From Leptodontidium sp. MPI-SDFR-AT-0119 (Eukaryota > Ascomycota > Leotiomycetes > Helotiales > Leptodontidiaceae), in NCBI GenBank assembly GCA_020726505.1, contig JAHLEZ010000011.1:1984001-2048000 (forward strand): a stretch of DNA of 64,000 nt, written 5' to 3'. The position numbers and the translations under genes were made by a program. Shown here piece after piece: positions 36,546 through 46,726 of the stretch. Below the pieces are notes generated by a model. The model worked only from the letters and a program-made list of their open reading frames with translations, was not told the DNA's origin and searched no databases. How positions within the stretch are numbered: the stretch's first letter is position 1; each line of letters begins with the position of its first letter.

Positions 36546-38450
36546 CGACGAAGACTCGCTAGTTAAAGTGTAGCTAGACTAATATGTCTAATAGCTATTT
36601 TAGTCGATTACAGTTCTTAGTGTACGACTACTTTAAGTCGTAATACTTGAGGAACTTCCGACTAATTAGGACGTCGGCGTTTTTTAGGTCAGTCACTAGA
36701 AAGGGGAAGTTAATTCGCCGGCGGTTAATTATTAAAGTAAATAAGACGGCCGTGTCAATTGGCTTGCCTTTCTTACTATTATAGCCAGTTAGGACGATTA
36801 ACTAAGGGAGGGATATAAAGGAAATATTAAATTACTTAACGAGTTAGTATACGAAAGAGGTTTTAATAATACCGAAAATATTAGCTCTATTATTAATATA
36901 TATAAGTGTTTTAATAAAGAATCTATTCCTTCTTAGTTTAATACTAATTAAGAATTGTCGCCCTTTAATAAAAGCGCGGAAATTAAATACTAAGTCCTTT
37001 TATAAGTTATAGCTTATGCCGAGGTGTAAGTCTTTATTACGGCCTAAGAGTTTTTTAATAACTCGTCAGTCTCTAGATCCTCGCCGACGACTAACTTAGA
37101 AATTAACTTGTCGAGAGCCTAGTCTTTACGGCGCTTGAGACAGTCGCTGGCCTAATGGCCAGTCTTGCTATAGTAGAAATAAGTATTAGAAGAGACATCC
37201 TTAAGTGCGGGAGGGGGTACGGGGGACTTAAGTCGGCGTAAGACGGGCGAAGGGGAGGGCGTACGCTAACGGACATTTAACGACTGTCTTAGAGTCGGTG
37301 GTCTTTATACGTGAGTAGTAGGGGTAAGTGAAGTCGAACGCTAGCTGTCCTTCTTTAAGATACCGCGCGAGTCGCTAGTGCTAGTATTATTAAAGGAGAC
37401 TCGAGGGGCTTCGCGGACAGTAGTAGTAGTACGTCTATTAGCTCGTCCGGCGGCGATATTCTGTAGCTCACAATTTAAGACGGCTAAGAACTCGTTAAGA
37501 ACTGTATAATCTCCGGCGAATTTATACTTCTTAATTTAAATATCGTACTTGAGCTTATTTGAGACTTTTTCGTATACGTCGTCGAACTAGCGGTCTAATG
37601 AGATTTTTCTAGTAGCCGCATATATTATAAACTTTATATAGAACTTATTATACGTTATATTACTTATTTATAATTAGTTATACTTGAGCTTAATTGCTTA
37701 TACTCGGTTATAATTAAAGAAACGCTAGTCTAAAGCCTTTAAGACGTCGGCGGCTTTATTGAAGTCTTTAGTGAAGTCGGGGTTTATTCGTTAAAGGATA
37801 ATAGTCTTAGCCTCTCCCTTTATACACTTAAAGTAGGCATAGACTTACGATTCGCTAGTGAGGAAGTTACTTAAGTACTTTTAAATAAAGAGCTTTATAT
37901 TTATCTTTTAGGCGTCGTATTTAATTTCGCCCTTATAATTACTAAAGGGGGTACAAGAGTACTTGACTTTATTAGGCTTAACGGCAGGGATAATAGGGTT
38001 CAGCTTAGGGAAGTAATAGTTAATAGTAGGCTAGAGGTCCGCCGTAAGAGCACGGGTTGACCGGTCGTAAGGAGGAGAAGGAGTGCGAGTCTCTTAACGC
38101 GGGTTGTCGGCAATATATTAAGCGAGGGCTTATGTGACGGCAGCGGCGACAATAGAGCTCACGGAGTCCTTAATTAGTTAATCTACTTTAGCTTATTGAG
38201 CGGGGGTAAAGCCCTCTATATCGGTAGGCTCTGGCGAGGCGTTAAAGAAACGCTGGGGTTTGTCCTCTAAGTCTGAGTCGAATCTGTTAAAGCTCTCCGG
38301 CTCTTTTAAAAGAGTCTTAACTGAAGGGATAAGGGTAGTGTCGGTAAAGCCTAGCCGTACAGGGGCGCTCCTTTCTCTAGAGCTTCGCCGACGAGGGGGA
38401 GAAACTAGTAAAGGTAGTAAGGTAGAATTAAGGGGTGTTTGAGGTTATTA
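36546..38450 (-). pseudogene. Gypsy-2 gag with zinc knuckle, and protease region
   Basis: Gag reads leftward from about 38450, where an ATA at the likely start position may be a mutated ATG. A retroviral-type zinc knuckle lies near 37185-37140: YFYYSKTGH-stop-ASDC, that is C-x2-C-x4-H-x4-C with two Cys changed to Tyr and a Trp to stop, each explained by G-to-A change. The protease is expected between the knuckle and the TRIM-like insertion at 36540, but I could not place its active site. Many TAA/TAG. Confidence 0.8.
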
Positions 38451-38698
38451 ATCGATTTATTAATTAGATATACGTTCCGAAATAACGACGCGTGTTAGGC
38501 TACGGCAAAGCAAGTTAATCGCGAGAGAATATCTAGCTTTTTCTAGGACAGTCTGTTACTAGGGCAGAGAGGTACTTATTTGTCGAATAAGCTAAGGTGT
38601 TAAGGCTCGTTATTAACTTACTATAAAGGCAAGTCGACAAGGCGCAAGACTAAGTGAAATATAACGCTTTATAGCGAAGGGGTGTAAGTCTTTTCTTA

Positions 38699-39000
38699 TA
38701 TTACGGCTAGCTAAAGGTTGTTACTACGAGTGGACTTAAGCTTTATATTTAAACTTAAGGCTACGCTCAGAATCGAGAAGAAAAGACAAGGAGAAAAAGA
38801 GAGCTCCCCGTAAGGGAGGGCTCGAGTATATATATATAAAGGACCCTCCTAATAGGGCCTAGCGTAGTCGAGTGCCATTCACGTCAATATATCGCAGGCT
38901 CGCCACTTAGTCTTCCCTATCGGGCTTAGCGCCGTCGCATAGCCAGCGATGCTACGAGCCAGTGTCGGTTAGAATGCGAGGCGCATCGTAGGTCGTAACA
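38699..39000 (-). repeat. Gypsy-2 5' LTR
   Basis: 302 bp, TATTACGGCTAGC to GTCGTAACA on the + strand, followed by TSD AGAGT at 39001-39005. For a - strand element this is the promoter-bearing copy. Confidence 0.92.
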
Positions 39001-39005
39001 AGAGT

Positions 39006-41223
39006 GTTAATTATAATAACCCCTAAGGACGGTCACGAACCGGCACTAAATGTAATCCGGCTTTAGCCCGCTTAATTAGTGTCAAACTTGACATCTTGAA
39101 TTCGCTATAATACTTATAGCTAATTGATTCCTCTTGTGTTTTTATTAAATGCCCCTATATTAATTAATAGACCTTAAAAGAATCTGTCTGTTTATTATGT
39201 TGTGTAAGCCTCGTTTAAAGTAAGTCTCTTGATTTTACTTTTTAAGATGTGAGTAGCTTTCCTCTCCTTAAGTTGCCTTATAACTTCTTGTGTATTATAT
39301 TATGCCTCACTTGTTATAAATATAGTTGTGAAGTTTGTGGTGTTATTATTATTATCGTCGTCGGAACTCTCTAAAGAATCGTTAATATCTATTAAAGTGT
39401 CTAAATCTATATCTTAGTGACGTCTTAAATAGTGTCCGGATGTGGTTTAGTTTTAGTCCGAATTAGGGTCGATCCTCTTAATATAAGCTAAGTAACTCCT
39501 AAAGGTCTTGTCTATAGCCTTCACTCTTTCGGCCTTGCGCGCCGCGAAGTATTATGCCTTTGACGCTACTTACTCTTCGTTAGAGTGACGACTATTATAG
39601 TAATCTATCTTTTTATAGATAATATAACTTATATAGCCTAATATAAGCTAGAATTTGTCTTCGCGTTTGTTTCCACTTGAGAATTTCATCTTGCGGTCAA
39701 AGTAATAAGCCGCCTTATTTACGACATAAGATTAGTAGCGATTTATATAAGATCCGGAGTACTTACTTACCCTCGATCCCGAGTTATGAGTTACCTTAAC
39801 GCCGACGGCGAAGCGGAGACTATTTATTAATATAAGGAAAGTAAGGAGTGCCTGAAATAAGGCTATTTTAAAGAGGGGGTTCCCTAATACTCCCTACACG
39901 AGTTTATTATAAAGTATCTTATTGTTCTATATATTATCGTCCTTTAAGCTAAGTTAAATACTTTATAATTCCTTAGCGAAGTTCTTTAATTAAGTTAATA
40001 CTAGTTTTCTTATTTAGTAAGGCTCCTCTTAAAATAACGAGAAAGTTAAACTAAACTACTAATTAAGGAACTTATTAACTCTCTCCTTTGTCTTAAAGTA
40101 TTCGCGAGTCGTCCTAATAAGCTTATTAAATGAGTACCCCTTATTCTAGAGGTACCGGTAGTAATACAAACTGGCCCTGTCTCGTAATATCGACGGAAAG
40201 GCTCGATTCTAGACCTTAGTCTTAATTAATACTCTCTAATATAAGTCGGCGAAGATATAGAGCTTCTTATTTAAGTAGTCTTTGTCTCCGTTATATTAGA
40301 GCTCCTTAGTATATATCTTAGTAAGGTTTACTAATGATTTTGCTTAATCTAAGGTTAATAGATTTATAATATACTATAATAGCCGAATTAGCTCTATATA
40401 TAGTCTAGTAGTCCTAGGAACCTTAAATAGTAGTAATAACCCGTCCCGTGGGTATATTACTAGCGTTAGTATAAGATTTAGTAACGTGTAGTTATTTAAT
40501 CTCTACGAGTAGAGATTACTTAAGGGATCTCTTTTAAGAGTAAATGAGAACTCCTTCTTTAGGACTATAAGTGGGGGGGTTATATTATATAGATCCTCGA
40601 CCTTATCTCCTTTAATAAAGGAGATCTTAAGTAATCTTAATAACTAAATCGTCTCTGTAAGTTTCACTCTTAACTCTTTTAAAAGAGTGTCTTCCTCTAT
40701 AAAATAAATAACTACCTCTAGTTAATATTATAAAGATATTAGGGTTTAATTTTATTAAAGTGTTATTAGGATTAGCGGTAGTAGTCGAGAAAGTAATTCC
40801 CGGATGTAATTCGGTACCGATTCAGGGTAGTTCCGAATTTGTATCTCTATTTAGTCCTCTAGCCATAGATTTTCCTTAGCTTACACTGTTTCTACTAGAG
40901 CATCTACTGTCCTCGTTCCCTTAATACGTCGTATAAATACGTTAAAGGCTCGTAAGTCGTCCTTAAGACACGTACGTTCCGCTGTCTTAATTAACTTAAA
41001 CTCATTTGCCGTCTAACCCTTAAAGTACTCCTAAAAGTCTTAAAAAAGGAACTCTCCCTTAAGGTGTTCGTTATAGAAGTCTTCTTTAAACTTCCGTGAA
41101 TATACTATTACGTTTACTAAGAAATCTAAATTAAGATTTACTCTCTCCTTAAGTATAACTATAATATTAATAATTTCCAGAGTTAATTCTAGCTCTAGGG
41201 TATAGTCTAAAGTATCCGCTATT
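39006..41223 (-). pseudogene. Copia-1 copy 1 gag and protease piece
   Basis: First piece of the copy 1 polyprotein, aligned with 11210-13407 of copy 2. The start codon position (about 41221-41223) now reads ATA instead of ATG. Gag occupies most of it. The protease segment at the low-coordinate end is cut by the Gypsy-2 insertion at AGAGT. Heavily RIP-affected. Confidence 0.83.
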
Positions 41224-41543
41224 ATATCGGATATAATTCGTAAGTGATTTAGTAAGTTCCCGGATAAGTTTCTCGAAGGTCCAAAGTTCTAGATTTAAGG
41301 ATATTAACTTGATAATCTTCGTAGAGTGACTGTCGTGTTATAATAGCTCTTTTCTAACGTGCGATAGTCTTAGTCGAGTCTTAAGAGAGAAGTTGCCTTC
41401 CCTCCACGATTTAAAAAAGGTAAAATGCCCTTTAAGGAAAATATAATTAAGTACTCCTTAAGTTGAAGCCTAGAATTCGCTCTATAGCCTAAGACCTTTT
41501 CTGTCTATAGTAAGGTTGACAATATAAGCTTGCTACTAATTAG

Positions 41544-41801
41544 TGTCAGTGTAATACTGGTTTATATACTACGCCGTAAGTGTGAATATATTTAAAATAC
41601 GAGTATAGTAATAGAGTAATAAATAGTTGGTTTAAAAATCTATATATATTCTAAGAGAGTGCGAGGAGAGCTAGACTATATATTACGAAACCCTACTGAA
41701 TCTCCACCGAAACCAGTCCGGTTAAGCTCTAACCCCTGACTTTGACCCGCACCCCCTTTTCCGGACCGAAGTATGCTTATGCAGGGACCTGTGGACCAAC
41801 A
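41544..41801 (-). repeat. Copia-1 copy 1, 5' LTR
   Basis: 258 bp, TGTCAGTGTAATAC to GTGGACCAACA on the + strand, followed by GTTAG (41802-41806), the TSD in Gypsy-1. Confidence 0.93.
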
Positions 41802-42130
41802 GTTAGACTATTAATTCTTAGGATTATTTAAGATCACCGAAAGGATTAGAAAGCAAGTGTACAAACTGGAGTTACCTCTTAAGTATAGTAGACTGTACGA
41901 TGTCTTTTATGTATCTTTGCTAGAGTTATACTAGCAAAGGCCCGGCGAATCGTCGGAGGTGGTTTAACCTGACCTCGTGGACAGAGAAGAGATATAGTTA
42001 GTCGAGACCCTCTTAGACCGACGAGTGAGACGAGGAGAAGAGTAGTACTTTGTTAAGTAGAAAGGACTAGGATTAGCGTATAATTCTTGGGAACTAGAGA
42101 AGAACCTTATAAACTTTTAAAGGGAAATTA
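41802..42130 (+). pseudogene. Gypsy-1 integrase C-terminus and chromodomain
   Basis: Continues the frame cut at 3459. It reads FLGLFKITERI, then KLELPLKYSRLYDVFYVSL and, near 42030-42110, YFVK-stop-KGLGLAYNSWELEKNL, a chromodomain with its aromatic positions visible. It joins to the left piece without loss once Copia-1 copy 1 and one GTTAG are removed. Confidence 0.88.
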
Positions 42131-43146
42131 ATGCGCTAAAGGCGCAGAACGCTACTAAAAGGGCGGTGAAGCGTTAGCGAAGGGGATGATTAGGGCTCTT
42201 TGTTTCCTCTTATAGGGTCCTTAAGACAAGAGTTTGACTACTCTTTAGGCTTTCGCTGACTAATCGTTAAATAAGATGTGATATTACGTACCTTTTTGCT
42301 TTTTCTTATAAGGTTTTGTAATTATAGGCGTATTATACTCTTTAATATTATATATCTTTTTGCTTTTACTTATAAGGTTTTATAGTTTTAAGGGTGCATT
42401 TAAAGTCACAATTTAAATAGTAATACCTAAGGGAAAAGAAAGTTGTATTAATTAGTTATACTATAAACCCTTTATTAGTTACCCTCGCCGGCTAAGTGTT
42501 AATACTTTACTGAAGATTTACTCGCTAAAAGAATTTTAGTGAGAAACTTAGAAGATTAAAGAATTAGAGTTTATTTCGTAGAGTAATAGGGCCCTTAGCC
42601 TTCGCAGTAGTAGTGGCTTTAGTTACTGGAACCTTATTATTAGACTCAGGCGCAGACTTAAGAGTAACGAAGTAGATTTATTAAAGATCTTTTACTAGAG
42701 GTTAGTAGACAATTTACTAGCGAATACTGTGGTATACTTATAGATCGAAGTCTCGTAACTTTAGTAATTAATCGCTCGTTAATATTCGTTAAAGTAGTAA
42801 AACCCTTCTTTAAGGCAGTTAGTACGCCGGAGTGTAACTAGTTAATGGCCGACGAAAGGCTAGCGCTTAGTTCTTTTATAAATGAGACTATTAGCTTTTA
42901 TAGAGACTTTAAGGCTTTAGTATTAGTAACTTTATTGACGTGTGTATTATAGTACTTATCGAAGTCGAACGCAGCTTAAGTAGTATCGAGGTTAGCTTAA
43001 GAGATTTAATTTTTATAGAATCTAGTAGTAGCTTTCTTTAGTTAAGCAAGGGACTCCTTTAGTTTCGCTAGGACCTCGCCGGTTATTAGCTTATATTTCG
43101 CTAGTTAAAAGAAAATTTAATTTACGGGCTCATAAGACTTCGCCTT

Positions 43147-43518
43147 TTAGTAGTAATCGATACACTTCTTAGTAGTTAAGGTAATACTAGTGGAATATAT
43201 AAGGTCAAGAAACTGCGAGATTTCGCCGGTGTAACGTAAGTAAGGGACATCGCGGATATTGAAGTAGTTAATTTTACTACGTCCACTTGACTTAATGCAA
43301 GTATTCTTAAAGTTATTAAGTAGGGAACGCTCGATTCGGACACTATCTTTATTCTCCTTAACTTTATTATCGCCGTTATTATCTTTAGGGGCTCGGGCGG
43401 ACCGCCGACGTTTACTTAGAGGCTCGCTAGCGTTAACTATAATAAACAATAAAAATAAAGCTCTAATAGAACTAAAGTCTTTAGCCTTCTTGCGCTTACT
43501 AGGAGTTACTAAGATCAC
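43147..43518 (-). pseudogene. Gypsy-1 antisense open frame between chromodomain and 3' LTR
   Basis: A 123-residue open frame on the strand opposite pol. It contains a basic stretch (KRRRSARAPK), a charged Asn/Asp/Lys-rich linker and RDVPYLRYTGEISQFLDLI. Beyond its stop the same frame continues to about 42980 with only RIP-like stops (KAKSYEPVN, then TGEVLAKLKESLA), so the original product was probably longer. No family recognised. The 1.7 kb between the chromodomain and the LTR is too long for a normal gypsy 3' end and has no sense-strand frame of note. Confidence 0.35.
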
Positions 43519-43818
43519 TAGTTAGACCTTTACTAAGGGCAAGACATTTCTAAATCAGAGATAGGGGATATGACTTACCTTTAACTATATTAACGTTATT
43601 ATTTAATTTAAAAGGTTAAGAGAGTTAAGAAGAATATATACGGAAAGTTAAGTAATAACCGCCATTAGCGTTTGCCTACCTTATATTACTTTTTCCCTAG
43701 AATTTACCTTTAAGCTGAGCGTATAAGTTTAGGCTCACTAGCGAATCGTCGGGGAAACTCCGGCTATTGTCACTTTTTTACCTTTACTTCTAAGGACAGA
43801 AGTGCGCAAAAGGGGAGA

Positions 43819-44000
43819 TATTATAATAGCACGTGCCTTAGCGCTTACTCCCTGTATATATGCGTGTAAAGTAGGGAAGAGATAACCTTCCCTCCTTAGT
43901 AATTAGCTTTTGTATTATATAGTATCACTAGCTATTATTTAGTGCCTCTCTAGCTATTCTATTGTGTTAAAGTCACCTTAGCGTGCTAGTGATCATTACA
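43819..44000 (+). repeat. Gypsy-1 3' LTR
   Basis: 182 bp, TATTATAATAGCACGTGCC to GTGATCATTACA, preceded by the purine tract AAAAGGGGAGA. Its right end matches the end of the solo LTR at 46482-46721 and several internal blocks resemble it, so the two belong to related families. Confidence 0.8.
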
Positions 44001-44012
44001 CTTCGTTTCCAT

Positions 44013-44321
44013 TTACCGTCTAAATGCTGCAACAGCTGCCATCTCGAAGCCGAAACAGAATGCCGAAGAAATTGGAATGGAATGCGGAGATAAAGGCGTG
44101 AGGTGCAACAACTTACTATATCCTACGCCCAAGGCAATAATACGCATATCTGGCGGTCCCATACCCCGCGCGGTGAATATGATTGGAGGTCCATACGGAT
44201 AGTTCAGTGGTCCTAGTGGAGGAGAGGGGAAGTCATATATCTTGTCCTTTCGCTTAGATGCCGAGGAGCCGGTTTCTGAGTTTGTCTTCTGATCCATTGA
44301 TGGAGATGTCATCTTGAACAA
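44013..44321 (-). CDS. Hypothetical protein, probably truncated by Gypsy-1
   Basis: 102-codon frame with balanced composition and no RIP-type stops. It contains DFPSPPLGPLNYPYGPPIIF and MGPPDMRIIALGVGYSKLL; no known domain recognised. The Met at 44321 and a second in-frame Met three codons later are possible starts. The stop falls 13 bases from the Gypsy-1 LTR at 44000, so the native 3' end was probably removed or displaced by the insertion. Read as a remnant of a host gene. Confidence 0.4.
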   Translation of the reverse strand: MFKMTSPSMDQKTNSETGSSASKRKDKIYDFPSPPLGPLNYPYGPPIIFTARGMGPPDMRIIALGVGYSKLLHLTPLSPHSIPISSAFCFGFEMAAVAAFRR

Positions 44322-44428
44322 TTTCGGATCTCGTGGAAAGTGTTTATTGCTAAAAGAATTTTTGAGGGTTTAAGAGGATATGGAATACTGTGTTATTACT
44401 TATGGCAAATATTAATACTTCTACAGTA

Positions 44429-45800
44429 CTAGGACACTAAAAAGGGCCCGTGCAGGTTTACCCCGCACCCTCTTATTTCCTCCACCCTCTTTACTTACGT
44501 ATATCTCTACTAAATCAAGAGCTATTCATAAAATATTTAATATATTAGAATCCCTAAACCTTCTCCTTTCTAATGATACAAATATCTCATCCATTAAGCT
44601 AAACCTAAACTCAATATTTAGTATGCCACCTCTTAGCCTTATAACAAGCCCTCACTCAGTATAGCATACTCTAATATAAAGCATCGAAGAACTCCTTAAG
44701 AATTATATCCTAACAAGCTTAATAAGCACTCCTAAGCTACTCTAAATTATACTCTCTTTTTACTAGCCCTCGAGAGATTTCAAGGAAGTGTTTATCAAGC
44801 ATTTCTTTAAGCTTAGCCCAAGCATACTTAATCAAGTTCAAATCCGGGGAATAAGGGGGCCAATCAATGCAAATCATGCCCATTCTCCTAAACTAATCCC
44901 GGACCTTATAAGCTCAATAAATAAAGGCGTTATCCTACATAAATATATAGCCCGGATCATCCAATTCCTCAAATGTTAGGTCAACTATAGTATCGAGGAC
45001 TTCTAGGTAAGAGTTTGCAGAGTACCTATGTTTCTTCGACTCGAAATCTCGATTCATAAAATAAAGGGGAGTTCGTCCAGTATCCCAAAAACATCCCCAA
45101 ACCATAACCCTTATATCTTTGCCGCATCCGTAAGTTTAAATCATCTTAGGGTCCCATTTTTAACTCGAAGTACAAAAGCACCATTCTTATTATTATCCGG
45201 CCCCTCTCTCAACAGAACACTCGTCACTCCACATAATTAAACCCCATTCCTCGGCCGTCCAGCCTAATCTAATCTTACATCATTCGTACCTAGCCTTCAC
45301 AGCTTTCTTAGTAAGCTCGGGGCATTTTTTACAAAGCCAATTCTCTATTCCGTGACTTATAAGGATCCAAGTAATCGTTCAGAAGGAGCAAATGACCCCA
45401 GTAGCCTCCTTTAGCTAAGCCTTTATACATTTCGGGAATTCTCGCGTATGCCATAAGATATTTCGTTCGTTAAAAAAAGTAAATGATTTCTTCCCACTAA
45501 GACGTAATAAAGAGTAGCCGTCGTTGCGTAAATCGTGTTACTCGATAATAGTCCGACACGACTTTTAAGAGACTTTTAGGCGTATCATAATATATAATAT
45601 ATTGTGACTAGCTAGGTACATCCCCATAATCTTTCCTCTTATCTCAGGAGTTAATTCCTTCCCCCGTCAACGATTTCCTAATATCTAGCCTAAAGGCGCA
45701 CGTAATATTGAGATATTTGCCATTTTATTGTTAAGGGTAAAAGACACGTGTCGCGAAAAGTCGCGCTTTTTATAAGCACAGGCCCTTTTCAATGTCCACG
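44429..45800 (-). mobile_element. Tc1/mariner DNA transposon, degraded
   Basis: 1,372 bp flanked by TA at 44427-44428 and 45801-45802. The ends form inverted repeats of about 25 bp (CTAGGACACTAAAAAGGGCC against CGTGGACATTGAAAAGGGCC). Size and TA target are typical of Tc1/mariner. A transposase relic fills it on the - strand. Confidence 0.88.
44611..45723 (-). pseudogene. Tc1-like DDE transposase, inactivated
   Basis: Starts at ATG 45723 (MANISILRAPLG) and ends near TGA 44611, a normal length of about 370 codons. Catalytic blocks are visible in order: LIMWSDECSVERG (first Asp) near 45235, GYIFM-stop-DNAFIY (second Asp) near 44945, and CIDWPPYSPDLNLIKYAWAK (third catalytic region) near 44830. 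More than ten in-frame TAA/TAG/TGA, mostly at Gln/Trp positions, match RIP. It catalysed cut-and-paste movement when intact. Confidence 0.87.
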
Positions 45801-45802
45801 TA

Positions 45803-46476
45803 CCGTAATAGACAAGCTTAAATTTTGAATAATGAAACTCTGATCCTTTCCAGGAATATTCAGGTTCTTTAAAGGACCAATGGGATTATATATTTGCTTT
45901 GAGAGGTGTGGTTGTAATGAATTTCAGGCACTGAATGACTGTCAAAGAATCCTTCCTAGCGAACAAAGATCTCCCTGAGAGTCTGTACTGTACTATATGC
46001 AGCAGCAAAGAAGAAACTTCCAAAAATCGAGCAGCTGTGTTGCATACAATAGTTTAAAGAAAAGTAGAGCCTCAGAGCTAGTTCCAGGATTGAGAGACTG
46101 GGCATCGTCAAGACAGCCTCTGTGGTCAAATGGTCTCCACGCTACCTGCTTTTGCCTCGTTGAACCAGATTTGCGAGGGACGCAGCTCAAAGGCTCCAAG
46201 TCCCGTGCACTAGCCCAAAGTCCATTGTTGAAGTTCCCAACCCAGTCTTCCAATAGTATATGAAGTATTTGCAAAGTTCTTAGAGCTTCCTTCTTCTTCA
46301 AATGCAGCAATACTCTCCCATTCATCCTCGACGCCGAGGTCCGAACATCAAGAGTTTATCAAACGCAAATAAATTGAATCGGCTCAATGGAATTATATTA
46401 GGTGAATACAGTAGTTTCGGCTACAATTAGACATGAGATGAGATATCCGACCATGAAAGCATCTTAAAATCGGTCA
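45803..46476. other. Host DNA between transposons, one weak - strand frame
   Basis: Balanced composition. The only notable frame is 45993-46325 on the - strand (110 codons, starting MNGRVLLHLKKKEALRT and containing LQILHILLEDWVGNF). An overlapping + strand frame of 88 codons covers the same bases. Neither resembles a family I know. It may be the upstream part of the gene disrupted at 44000 or non-coding. Confidence 0.3.
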
Positions 46477-46481
46477 GTGGT

Positions 46482-46721
46482 TGTAATGATCACTAGTTTC
46501 ACTAAGGTAACGAGATACGATGGGGGTTCTCTAGTGATTAGCTAGAGAGGTTCTAGTAATAAAAGACTAATTACTAAAGGAGGTAAAATCTTCTTTAAAA
46601 GATATTAACTATATATTAAAGTAATAAAAAAGTAAAGGAATGTAACTCTTCTATTTATAAGTAAGGAGTAAGGCCGCATTTAGTACAAGGAATGAAGCCG
46701 CATTTAATGCGGGCCATTACA
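46482..46721 (-). repeat. Solo LTR, related to the Gypsy-1 LTR
   Basis: 240 bp with TG...CA ends (TGTAATGATCACTAG to GCGGGCCATTACA on the + strand) and TSD GTGGT at 46477-46481 and 46722-46726. On the - strand it ends CTAGTGATCATTACA, as the Gypsy-1 LTR does, and shares an internal TTAGTAATTAG block. No internal element sequence adjoins, so it is a recombination product. Confidence 0.85.
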
Positions 46722-46726
46722 GTGGT

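Larger units (their letters stand above)
15797..39000 (-). mobile_element. Gypsy-2: Ty3/gypsy element with chromodomain, holding two later insertions
   Basis: LTRs 15797-16098 and 38699-39000 (302 bp each), TSD AGAGT at 15792-15796 and 39001-39005. Removing Copia-2 and the small LTR element with their TSD copies leaves 6,596 bp, a normal gypsy size. On the - strand the order is gag with zinc knuckle, RT, RNase H, integrase, chromodomain, purine tract and LTR. It is inserted just downstream of the protease region of Copia-1 copy 1. Confidence 0.92.
3460..41801 (-). mobile_element. Copia-1 copy 1: Ty1/copia element split by two later insertions
   Basis: Three pieces form one element: 3460-6420, 13990-15796 and 39006-41801. 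Together they total 7,564 bp, exactly the length of the uninterrupted copy 2. Flanking TSD is GTTAG (3455-3459 and 41802-41806). The breaks carry TSD TTAAG (copy 2 insertion) and AGAGT (Gypsy-2 insertion). It lies in Gypsy-1 integrase, in opposite orientation. All coding pieces are RIP-degraded. Confidence 0.92.
1..44000 (+). mobile_element. Gypsy-1: outermost Ty3/gypsy LTR retrotransposon, 5' end outside window
   Basis: Oldest layer of the nest. Its own sequence is 1-3459 plus 41807-44000. It is split by Copia-1 copy 1, with GTTAG at 3455-3459 repeated at 41802-41806. Domains in order on the + strand are protease/RT linker, RT, RNase H, integrase and chromodomain, the Ty3/gypsy order. A purine tract and a 182-bp LTR ending in CA close it at 44000. 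The 5' LTR and gag lie left of the window, so its own TSD cannot be tested. Coding frames are broken by many TAA/TAG. Confidence 0.9.
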
